Below the pieces are notes generated by a model. That model was not told the DNA's origin. It ran no database searches and worked only from the letters and a program-made list of their open reading frames with translations. A stretch of DNA of 5,723 nucleotides from Spirochaetia bacterium. GTDB lineage: Bacteria > Spirochaetota > Spirochaetia > Treponematales > Breznakiellaceae. Shown here piece by piece: positions 1 to 5,493 of the stretch; position 1 is the stretch's first letter; every line of letters starts with the position of its first letter. The stretch spans positions 1-5,723 of the forward strand of contig BOBG01000124.1 in NCBI GenBank assembly GCA_026002265.1. Direction: 5' to 3'. Position numbers and translations under genes: made by a program.

Positions 1-56
1 GCACCCTGACCATGGGTAAAAACCACCGGCAGCCGGTGGTAAGTATTCATAAACAT
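1..56 (-). CDS. argD: Acetylornithine aminotransferase, N-terminal fragment (runs off the left edge)
   Basis: Only the first 18 codons and two bases of the next are present, read leftward from the ATG at 56-54. They give MFMNTYHRLPVVFTHGQG. The stretch NTYxRLPVxFxxGxG is the usual N-terminal signature of ArgD-type class III pyridoxal-phosphate aminotransferases, which convert N-acetylglutamate semialdehyde to N-acetylornithine in arginine synthesis; I recognise it from memory of the family. An AGGAG site ends five bases before the ATG at 56; a second in-frame ATG at 50-48 is possible but sits 11 bases from the site. The gene starts 10 bases after the ilvE stop on the same strand, so the two are probably cotranscribed. 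Related class III aminotransferases (ornithine, 4-aminobutyrate) remain possible because the catalytic part lies outside the window. Confidence 0.72.
   Translation of the reverse strand, partial: MFMNTYHRLPVVFTHGQG
22..40 (-). other. Terminator-shaped hairpin inside the argD start
   Basis: ACCACCGG and CCGGTGGT form a perfect 8-bp stem with a 3-base loop. On the minus strand the stem runs into TTTTT (positions 22-18) and then ACC. In form this is an intrinsic terminator with a short U run, but it lies within argD codons 6-13 (residues YHRLPVVF), not in a spacer. It could attenuate readthrough from ilvE into the rest of argD, or it could be only a by-product of codon choice in a CCGG-rich genome. 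Confidence 0.5.
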
Positions 57-61
57 ACAAA

Positions 62-66
62 CTCCT
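62..66 (-). promoter_or_regulatory. Ribosome binding site of argD
   Basis: AGGAG on the minus strand, immediately after the ilvE TAA (69-67) and five bases before the ATG at 56. It supports that start over the ATG at 50 and is the main proof that a second gene follows ilvE. Confidence 0.75.
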
Positions 67-1152
67 TTACCGGACCGTCACCATCCAGTTTTTGGTATCC
101 GGAATCGTACCGTACTGAATTCCTTTGAGGCTATCGCGTAAATCCGCGGTCAAAGCTCCGATTTTTTCAAACGGTGCTTTTTTGCCTTTGTATGTAAGGG
201 ATTCTATTGGGGTTGCACCGGCAGCAGTTCCGGAGACAAAACATTCCTTTGTTTCTGATAAAGCTTCTTCTATGCTGATTTTACGCTCGGAAACGTTCAC
301 GCCCCGGTCGCGGGCCAATTCGATTAAAGATTTTCTCGTTATGCCGGGTAAAATGGTGTCACCGAGTTCTGGAGTGACTAATTCGCCGGATTTAAGGTAG
401 AAAAATATGTTGCATGAGGAGCCTTCTTCGATATAGTTCCGCTCCGTTGCATCTAAATAGATACATTCCATGAAACCGGCTTTTTGGGCTTCGTGTTTAG
501 CAAGTGCTGAAATGACGTAGTTTGACGAGGCTTTGATCCAACCGGTTCCCTTTGGGGTTGCCCGTATCCGCTCCGTGACCACCGCGTCAGCATTACCACT
601 GGAAAAATAGGCGCTCACCGGCGTGTTGATCATCACGACCCACGGTTCCCGGCTCAAGTTGACTCCGATTCCACCCTCTGCTGCGGAGAAGGGTCGAAGG
701 TACACTGCATCGGCTGTCATGAAGGAATTTTTTTCCCATTCTTTGTCGTAGACCGGACTGAAACCGAGTGCAGCGTTCCGTTTAACCGTTTCAACGCAAG
801 CGGTTATAAAATCTTCTTCCGGAAAGCCGGGCATATAGAGTCCTTCCATTGAGCGTTTGAACCGGCTTGCATTTTGATCAGGCCGGAACAGAGCGAGTCC
901 TCCACCCTTTTGGGGCATAGCTTTGAGTCCTTCAAAACAGGAAAGTCCATACTGTGTGGTATAGGTTACGAATGGCATATCGTCATAGAGATTCCGGGAT
1001 TCTTCGAGCGTGCTGCGTTCTGATTCCGGAAGTGATGCCTCCTCGACCGCGTTTTTGTGCGGTTTTTCCAGATATTCTCCGGCCGTCCAGCCACCGTTTT
1101 TGTTAAATTTTGCCCGGAAAACCACCGGGTATGTGCTCAATGCAAAAGCCAT
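67..1152 (-). CDS. ilvE: Branched-chain amino acid aminotransferase, group II (long form)
   Basis: A cytosolic pyridoxal-phosphate enzyme that transfers the amino group between glutamate and the keto acids of leucine, isoleucine and valine, the last step of their synthesis and the first of their breakdown. The 361 residues match the longer, eukaryote-like BCAT group rather than the roughly 310-residue E. coli IlvE. Visible motifs are FEGLKAM (73-79), LFRPDQNASRF (88-98), YLRPF (151-155), the cofactor lysine K207 in WIKASSNY, the EEGSSCNIFF phosphate-side loop (242-251), LPGITRKSL (268-276) and the SGTAAGATP substrate/phosphate loop (307-315). Family conservation runs to the C-terminus, so the gene looks intact. 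The ATG at 1152 has GGAGGT five bases upstream. It is transcribed divergently from the chemoreceptor gene and is followed within 10 bases by argD, an amino-acid biosynthetic pairing. Confidence 0.95.
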   Translation of the reverse strand: MAFALSTYPVVFRAKFNKNGGWTAGEYLEKPHKNAVEEASLPESERSTLEESRNLYDDMPFVTYTTQYGLSCFEGLKAMPQKGGGLALFRPDQNASRFKRSMEGLYMPGFPEEDFITACVETVKRNAALGFSPVYDKEWEKNSFMTADAVYLRPFSAAEGGIGVNLSREPWVVMINTPVSAYFSSGNADAVVTERIRATPKGTGWIKASSNYVISALAKHEAQKAGFMECIYLDATERNYIEEGSSCNIFFYLKSGELVTPELGDTILPGITRKSLIELARDRGVNVSERKISIEEALSETKECFVSGTAAGATPIESLTYKGKKAPFEKIGALTADLRDSLKGIQYGTIPDTKNWMVTVR

Positions 1153-1157
1153 TTTTT

Positions 1158-1163
1158 ACCTCC
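1158..1163 (-). promoter_or_regulatory. Ribosome binding site of ilvE
   Basis: GGAGGT, close to the full anti-16S consensus, five bases before the ATG at 1152. It fixes the ilvE start. Confidence 0.8.
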
Positions 1164-1170
1164 GGCGTTC

Positions 1171-1179
1171 ATGATAGCA
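1171..1179 (-). promoter_or_regulatory. Candidate extended -10 promoter of ilvE
   Basis: TGCTATCAT on the minus strand fits the extended -10 form TGnTATAAT with one mismatch. No convincing -35 is seen 16-18 bases upstream, where the sequence is a run of T. Start of transcription would fall near 1164, giving a leader of about a dozen bases that just contains the ribosome binding site. An upstream promoter with a longer leader is not excluded. Confidence 0.4.
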
Positions 1180-1230
1180 CAAAAAAAAATAAGAAAAAAG
1201 CCTTGAAAAATGCGCCGGCCGGAACGAAAA

Positions 1231-1383
1231 ATGGGGACAGACCTCCGTATTTATTTTCAACATAACAAAATAACTGGGGTCAGACCTCCGGCAAAATTTT
1301 TACACCGCCCCGTGAATCGCCATAAAAGAGGTAGAGCAAGCATCACGAAACTAAAAAGCCAGCAACTGGCTGAATTAACTTGA
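1231..1383 (+). CDS. Doubtful 50-codon frame across the CAGACCTCC repeats
   Basis: ATG at 1231 to TGA at 1381-1383 gives a 50-residue basic peptide that begins MGTDLRIYFQ and ends QQLAELT. Both repeat copies are translated within it (GTDL and GVRPP). There is no good ribosome binding site (only GGAACG nearby), its stop overlaps the -35 box of the chemoreceptor gene, and I recognise no domain. It is more likely an accidental frame through repeat DNA than a gene. It is listed because the open frame is real. Confidence 0.12.
   Translation: MGTDLRIYFQHNKITGVRPPAKFLHRPVNRHKRGRASITKLKSQQLAELT
1232..1246 (+). repeat. CAGACCTCC motif, copy 1
   Basis: TGGGGACAGACCTCC. It differs by one base from the copy at 1275-1289 and shares 13 bases (GGGGACAGACCTC) with the copy at 5647-5659. 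On the minus strand it reads GGAGGTCTGTCCCCA. Motifs of this type (GGTCTGTCCCC, GGTCTGACCCC) are, as I recall, common beside or at the 3' ends of REP-associated Y1-type transposase genes, but no transposase is seen here. Confidence 0.6.
1275..1289 (+). repeat. CAGACCTCC motif, copy 2
   Basis: TGGGGTCAGACCTCC, same orientation as copy 1 and 43 bases after it. The sequence between the copies is AT-rich. Both lie in the divergent spacer between ilvE and the chemoreceptor gene. Confidence 0.6.
1357..1371. repeat. Small perfect inverted repeat upstream of the chemoreceptor promoter
   Basis: AGCCAG, a 3-base spacer CAA, then CTGGCT: a 6-bp perfect dyad ending eight bases before the -35 box at 1380. 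The position would suit an operator or activator site, though the half-sites are short and the repeat may be chance. Confidence 0.3.
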
Positions 1384-1408
1384 CAAGATTTTTTTTAGGT
1401 TAAATAAT
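1380..1408 (+). promoter_or_regulatory. Sigma-70 type promoter of the chemoreceptor gene
   Basis: TTGACA at 1380-1385, exactly 17 bases, then AATAAT at 1403-1408 (five of six matches to TATAAT). The -10 ends six bases before the ATG at 1415, so transcription should begin at or within a base or two of the start codon. No Shine-Dalgarno sequence is placed correctly; the nearest AGG (1397-1399) is 15 bases from the ATG. The arrangement suggests a leaderless mRNA. Confidence 0.55.
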
Positions 1409-1414
1409 TTTTCC

Positions 1415-3481
1415 ATGCAGTTAAAAAGACCGCGTCTTTCTGTATTATTTACCGGTATTTCATTAGTTATCGTCATAGGAGTATCGGTTATACTGTCATC
1501 AGTATTTTTGATAAATCTCCGCAATTTTTCGTACCGGCAGATTCAAGCTACTGTTCGTGAAACATTGAGTCATAAACGGGATACACTAGCAAATTTATTT
1601 ACTGAATACGAAAATCTGCTGCGCCATGCCTCGGCCGGCATTGTTTCTCACTTTAGCCGCGGTTATACCTCGCCCGACGAACTGCGGGCTTACCTGAAAC
1701 GTTGCGCGGATACCCTGCCGGATATATCCTATCTTTACTATTCTGGCAACCCTCTTTGGTATTCAGAGGAAGGATATTGGGTCTGTTATCCGAACTGGAT
1801 ACCTGAGATGAATTACATCCAGATCCAGCGCCCGTGGTTTATCGAGGCAAAACAGCATCCGAGTGCGATTGCATACATTGAACCGTATCTTGATCTGGCT
1901 ACCGGCGGCATTACCGTGGCATTGTCAACGGTGGTGTATGATTATGAGGGTACAGATATTGGAGTTATCTCGGTAGAAATATTGGTGAACTCGCTCGAAA
2001 CCTTGATTAGCTCTGATCCAGCAACAACCCAAAAAAACTATCTGCTGAATAAAGATGGACTTTTTATTTATCATAACGATCCAAAAGCAGTCATGCAGAG
2101 CAGTTTTTTTTTTGAATTTGGTCTGGAACAATACCGGCCTAATATTCTGTTCTATGATTCTTTTATGCAGGTGGATAAACAGCAGATTATTTTTTCACAA
2201 AAGATACCGGGAGCTGAATGGATTATGATATCAACAGTTCCGATATCTGCGGTGTTTGAAGATGTAAATCAGATGCAGATTTTTGCGATAATAGTCAGCG
2301 TCATTATTGCTTTTATTGCCTCGGTACTTATGTTCATGATATCTTCATCATTTGTGATCAAACCAATGAGAGAAATTGTAAATGCTTCACTTTCCTTGGC
2401 AGATACGCAATTCTATATAAGGTTTTCTATCCCAAAAATACGTGAAATCCAAGATATACAGGATGCTCTTTATACTATCCGGGATAATTTACAAGAAAAT
2501 ATAACGGACCTTAAAGAAAAGCACTCCGGGCAACTCAATATTAGCCAAAATCTGAAAGATTCCGTTTATCAATCTTCAGAGAGTCTAACGGTTATCACGA
2601 GTAATATGGAGTCAATTCTACAGCAAACCAATGTACAGATGGATTTTGTACGGCAAACTACAGATGCAGTCGAGGATATTATTCAGCGTATCAACCAGCT
2701 CGATAATGCAGTTGATGCTCAATCGCAGAATATCAGCACTTCCTCGAAATCTATAGAGCTTATGGTTAAGGACACCGAATCAGTCCGGTCCACCGTAGAT
2801 CAAGTGCATCAAACTACGGCAATTCTCAGTACCTCTTCTAAAACAAGCCGGAAAAAACTGTCTCAACTCACCTCAGAATTAGAGCAGATTGCCGAACAAT
2901 CGGCTTTTCTGGAACAGGCAAATGCAGCTATTGCCAACATTGCAGCTCAAACCAATATTCTCGCCATGAATGCAGCAATAGAAGCAGCCCACGCGGGGGA
3001 AGCCGGAAAAGGTTTTGCCGTTGTTGCGAGTGCAATCCGGAATCTTGCGGTATCATCTGATAAAGAGTCCACTTCTATCTCGCAAGGAATCAAGACGATG
3101 CGCGGGAGTATAGGGAAGATACAGCAGGTATCGATTGAGACAGCCGACACGATGAATACTATGTTTGGAGAAATCGGTGCGATGAATGACTCGTTCAATA
3201 CGGTGAATAATGCGGTGGGAGCATTGGCTTCGAATGGGAGTCAGATTTTGGAGGCACTTGCGGCGATTCAGCAAAAAACTGATCAAGTACGGGACGGTTC
3301 CGAGGAAATACAGAGCAGAAGTGCTATGATCAATAAAACCGTAGCCACTCTCAAAGAGCTTTCGCAACGGGTGAATGATAATGTTCTCAATGTACAAGAG
3401 GAATGTAAAGGAATTGCAACATCTTTGCACATTGCCCAGAAAATTGCTAATATGCAGTATTTAATACATCCTGCAAAATAA
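1415..3481 (+). CDS. Methyl-accepting chemotaxis protein with double-Cache sensor
   Basis: A 688-residue inner-membrane chemoreceptor that should control CheA through CheW. Order of parts: short basic N-terminus, first membrane helix (about 10-34), extracytoplasmic region (about 35-285), second membrane helix (about 288-313), HAMP linker with P317 but a weak second half, then a long helical hairpin to the C-terminus. The sensor has the dCache_1 hallmarks RPWFIEA (139-145), IEPYLD (155-160) and a second, smaller lobe (about 205-280) with NKDGLFIYH. The hairpin tip is QTNILAMNAAIEAAHAGE (512-529), then GKGFAVVA (531-538). Residues 539-540 are SA where Tsr has GE. No CheR-binding pentapeptide ends the protein. 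The Met1 start puts the membrane helix in the usual place. No che genes adjoin it, so the ligand is unknown; amino acids are a guess from the Cache type. CCGG sites are sparser here than in its neighbours. Confidence 0.95.
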   Translation: MQLKRPRLSVLFTGISLVIVIGVSVILSSVFLINLRNFSYRQIQATVRETLSHKRDTLANLFTEYENLLRHASAGIVSHFSRGYTSPDELRAYLKRCADTLPDISYLYYSGNPLWYSEEGYWVCYPNWIPEMNYIQIQRPWFIEAKQHPSAIAYIEPYLDLATGGITVALSTVVYDYEGTDIGVISVEILVNSLETLISSDPATTQKNYLLNKDGLFIYHNDPKAVMQSSFFFEFGLEQYRPNILFYDSFMQVDKQQIIFSQKIPGAEWIMISTVPISAVFEDVNQMQIFAIIVSVIIAFIASVLMFMISSSFVIKPMREIVNASLSLADTQFYIRFSIPKIREIQDIQDALYTIRDNLQENITDLKEKHSGQLNISQNLKDSVYQSSESLTVITSNMESILQQTNVQMDFVRQTTDAVEDIIQRINQLDNAVDAQSQNISTSSKSIELMVKDTESVRSTVDQVHQTTAILSTSSKTSRKKLSQLTSELEQIAEQSAFLEQANAAIANIAAQTNILAMNAAIEAAHAGEAGKGFAVVASAIRNLAVSSDKESTSISQGIKTMRGSIGKIQQVSIETADTMNTMFGEIGAMNDSFNTVNNAVGALASNGSQILEALAAIQQKTDQVRDGSEEIQSRSAMINKTVATLKELSQRVNDNVLNVQEECKGIATSLHIAQKIANMQYLIHPAK

Positions 3482-3515
3482 TTAAAAAAGGAAGGAGAAA
3501 TTTTTTCATCATCGT

Positions 3516-3668
3516 TAGGAGCAATTAATGGTTAAACTCTTAGACTTTTAAAAAATTATGTTTGGAATCGATTCGATACCGGAATATCGTAAGATCCGGT
3601 ATTTAGTTTTGACCAAACTGTCCATGGATTCGTGCCCCACCTTGCCGGAGGATTCCTCAACGACTTAG
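3516..3668 (+). other. Broken short reading frame with a good ribosome binding site
   Basis: TAGGAG (3516-3521) sits six bases before an ATG at 3528, but this frame (MVKLLDF) stops at TAA 3549-3551 after seven codons. The same frame is then open from 3552, with an ATG at 3558, to TAG at 3666-3668 (36 codons from 3558, beginning MFGIDSIPEYRKIR). A second purine-rich stretch (GGAAGGAG, 3490-3497) has no start codon behind it. It could be a very small peptide, a gene remnant or chance. The later part overlaps the hairpin at 3576-3602, which argues against an intact gene. No family recognised. Confidence 0.2.
3576..3611 (+). terminator. Probable terminator of the chemoreceptor gene
   Basis: ATACCGGA (3576-3583) and TCCGGTAT (3595-3602) pair perfectly over 8 bp around an 11-base loop and are followed by TTAGTTTT. 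It lies about 95 bases after the chemoreceptor stop. The loop is large and the T run is broken, so strength is uncertain. On the minus strand no T run follows, so it would act only rightward. Confidence 0.45.
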
Positions 3669-3679
3669 AATGATTAGCG

Positions 3680-3695
3680 TTCCGGAAAACCGGAA
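3680..3695. repeat. Small CCGG hairpin in the convergent spacer
   Basis: TTCCGG, AAAA, CCGGAA: a 6-bp stem with a 4-base loop, about 25 bases past the stop of the minus-strand gene ending at 3721. Neither side has a proper T run (ATTTAATC rightward, AACGCTAA leftward). It may be a weak stem protecting or ending either transcript, or one more instance of the CCGG excess. Confidence 0.3.
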
Positions 3696-3720
3696 ATTTA
3701 ATCCTTTCTCCTTCCCCTAT

Positions 3721-4230
3721 TTACAAAAATTTTTTGACCGTTTCCGGATCAAAATGCACCACTGTTTTGAAATTTGAGTCAGCTAATGCTTCTTCGATTT
3801 TTTCCTTTTCTTTTTTGAAGGCATCTAATTTTTCAACAATTTCCTTTTGATTCAGCACCGGTTCAAGAGCTATTTTGTCCCGGCCGCCCTCGGCATTATA
3901 TTCGTACCGGAACTGTTCAACACTCCTGCATTTGAGCGCAACTGTTTCGTACAAAGCAATACTGGCCTTGAGTGTTTCCAAGCTGATAAGATTTTCCCGG
4001 TTAATAATATTGGCTTCATCTATTGCCAGATTGAGTGAATGTAACTCATGCATCAACACAACAATGATTTCAAGTGTTTCTTCAAAGGTTTTTCCGTCAA
4101 AAAGAGCTGTATTTTCCGGAGTACCGGCGTCCTTAACTGCACTGGCAGATTCAACATGTTCAATGCGTTTCCGGATCTGTTCCTTTATTTTATTCCGGAG
4201 CCGGAACCCAGAAGCTATCGTGAGATTCAT
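3721..4230 (-). CDS. Small helical protein, DIP1984/septicolysin-like
   Basis: A 169-residue, probably soluble, charged and largely helical protein with no signal peptide, membrane segment or catalytic motif that I can see. Its layout, an N-terminal helix (NLTIASGFRLRNKIKEQI), a leucine-rich middle helix (about 50-72), DEANIINREN (71-80) followed by a long helix, and a final coiled-coil-like stretch (127-150, EIVEKLDAFKKEKEKIEEAL), resembles the DIP1984 family, also called septicolysin-like, whose role is not established. That match is from memory of the pattern, not from a search. It starts inside the stop of the upstream reductase gene (ATGA overlap at 4230-4227), with GGGTGG five bases before the ATG, so translation is probably coupled. 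The septicolysin name should not be read as evidence of toxin activity. Confidence 0.85.
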   Translation of the reverse strand: MNLTIASGFRLRNKIKEQIRKRIEHVESASAVKDAGTPENTALFDGKTFEETLEIIVVLMHELHSLNLAIDEANIINRENLISLETLKASIALYETVALKCRSVEQFRYEYNAEGGRDKIALEPVLNQKEIVEKLDAFKKEKEKIEEALADSNFKTVVHFDPETVKKFL

Positions 4231-5387
4231 TCAAGCCACCCTTTTAAGGATTCATGGGCAGTGCTGAGTTGTTTAATGATCTCTATATGCTGCGGACATT
4301 TCTGTTCACATAATCCACATTTAACACATTTGTCCGCGCTGTGGCCGAACCGGGTTGTAAACATATATCCGCGGCGGGGCTGGTTAAAATTGCCAAACAT
4401 CGACCCTTCATTATAAAGTGAAAAAATGTTCGGAATCTCGACACCATTTGGACATGGCATACAATATTCGCATTTTGTGCAGGGGATATTTTGGTAGGTA
4501 TTATACGCTGACCGGATCCGCGCAAGAAGCGATTGATCGTCCGGACTGAGGCAGCCGGGCACCGCATCAGCCTTGGAAAAGATCGCAATATTTTCCTTGA
4601 GTTGATCCAGAGTCGTCATGCCGCTCAAAATCGTACTCACTTCCGGGTAATTGAGCAGGTGCCGGAATGACCATTCGACCGGCGAGTGCTGTACCGGATA
4701 CTCGCCATAGAGTGCCTGAATCGCGGGCGGCGGCGTTGTAAGACTCCCGCCCCGGAGGGGTTCCATGATCACGAGCGCGCAGCCTTTTTTTCCGGCTTGA
4801 CGAATCGCCTCTTCCGTCGCTTCATTTTCAACATCCATAAAGTTTTGCTGAATTTGACACATGGTCCAGTCATAAAAATCGAGTACAGCTTTAAAGGCCG
4901 GATACTGTCCATGGTATGAAAAACCGATTCCCCGGATCAGCCCTTCACTCCGAAATTGTTCATATTCTTCAATAATTTTACGCTTTTTAATATTTTCCCA
5001 CGTTGATCGCTGAATATTATGAATAAGATACACATCAATATAATCGGTCCGGAGTTTTTTCAACGTACTTTCGAGGTTCCGGCGGATGTCTCCCTGAGTT
5101 TTCATCTCGGCAAACGGCTGCTTGGTAACAATTTTTACCTTTTCCCGGCGCGCCTCCTCGGCAAGAGCCTCGCCAAGTATTGCTTCACTCGTTGTCCCAT
5201 GGTAGCCAAACGCCGTATCAAAATAATTTACACCATTATCAGCCGCATACCTGATGAGTTCATAGGCTTTTTCCCGATCAACCGGTGCCTCGCCCTGTTC
5301 CTCGTTAATAATCCGAGGTAAACGCATACAGCCCAACCCAAGCGCCGATACCTGAAACCCTGTTTTTCCGTACATTCGATAGTGCAT
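4227..5387 (-). CDS. Aldo/keto reductase with C-terminal 4Fe-4S ferredoxin domain
   Basis: A 386-residue cytosolic oxidoreductase. Residues 1 to about 290 form the aldo/keto reductase barrel, with the catalytic set D57 (YFDTA), Y62 (GYHG), K89 (VTKQP) and H123 (LIHN) all present. The C-terminal part carries two cysteine clusters: C303, C306, C309 and C312 (CTKCEYCMPCP), and C354, C357, C360 and C364 (CVKCGLCEQKCP). Together these can hold two [4Fe-4S] centres, as in the COG1453 group of predicted iron-sulfur aldo/keto reductases common in anaerobes. The physiological substrate of this group is generally unknown; the clusters suggest electron exchange with ferredoxin-like partners in addition to, or instead of, NADPH. 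AGGAAG lies eight bases before the ATG, and a near-consensus promoter lies upstream. It is the first gene of a pair with the small helical protein. Confidence 0.93.
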   Translation of the reverse strand: MHYRMYGKTGFQVSALGLGCMRLPRIINEEQGEAPVDREKAYELIRYAADNGVNYFDTAFGYHGTTSEAILGEALAEEARREKVKIVTKQPFAEMKTQGDIRRNLESTLKKLRTDYIDVYLIHNIQRSTWENIKKRKIIEEYEQFRSEGLIRGIGFSYHGQYPAFKAVLDFYDWTMCQIQQNFMDVENEATEEAIRQAGKKGCALVIMEPLRGGSLTTPPPAIQALYGEYPVQHSPVEWSFRHLLNYPEVSTILSGMTTLDQLKENIAIFSKADAVPGCLSPDDQSLLARIRSAYNTYQNIPCTKCEYCMPCPNGVEIPNIFSLYNEGSMFGNFNQPRRGYMFTTRFGHSADKCVKCGLCEQKCPQHIEIIKQLSTAHESLKGWLE

Positions 5388-5395
5388 AAACTTTT

Positions 5396-5401
5396 CTTCC
5401 T
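5396..5401 (-). promoter_or_regulatory. Ribosome binding site of the aldo/keto reductase gene
   Basis: AGGAAG, eight bases before the ATG at 5387. It is moderately good and fits the start, which also gives the normal family N-terminus (MxYRxYGKTGxxVSxLGLGxMR). Confidence 0.55.
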
Positions 5402-5432
5402 ATGACATCAAGAATTCTGAAAAAGCATATTA

Positions 5433-5461
5433 ATTATAGCTATTTTTATCCGCAAGGTCAA
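5433..5461 (-). promoter_or_regulatory. Strong sigma-70 promoter of the reductase operon
   Basis: On the minus strand TTGACC (5461-5456), exactly 17 bases, then TATAAT (5438-5433): a perfect -10 and a five-of-six -35. Transcription should begin near 5426, leaving a leader of about 38 bases that contains the AGGAAG site. Confidence 0.7.
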
Positions 5462-5493
5462 TATTGAACGGAAAAGAGTGTTGAAAAATCTTG

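Noticed and set aside
22..40. Ordinary intergenic terminator closing the ilvE transcript
   Set aside because: The AGGAG site, the ATG at 56 and the ArgD-like NTYHRLPVVF reading show that the hairpin is inside the next gene, so it cannot be a simple end-of-operon terminator.
1213..1222. CCGGCCGG palindrome near the T-rich run upstream of ilvE, as a terminator
   Set aside because: It is self-complementary with no room for a loop, so it cannot form a terminator stem of normal shape.
1232..1289. CRISPR-like array from the two direct repeats
   Set aside because: Only two 15-base units occur, with one AT-rich interval; there is no third unit nearby and no cas gene.
2947..3430. Minus-strand open frames across the 3' half of the chemoreceptor gene
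   Set aside because: They lie opposite strongly conserved receptor sequence, lack ribosome binding sites and show no domain; they are shadows of the plus-strand gene.
3565..3574. GAATCGATTC perfect 10-base palindrome
   Set aside because: It is a short AT-balanced palindrome with no second copy or neighbouring promoter to give it a role.
3847..4416. Plus-strand open frames opposite the small helical protein and the end of the reductase
   Set aside because: The minus-strand genes carry the family motifs and start signals; the plus-strand frames have none.
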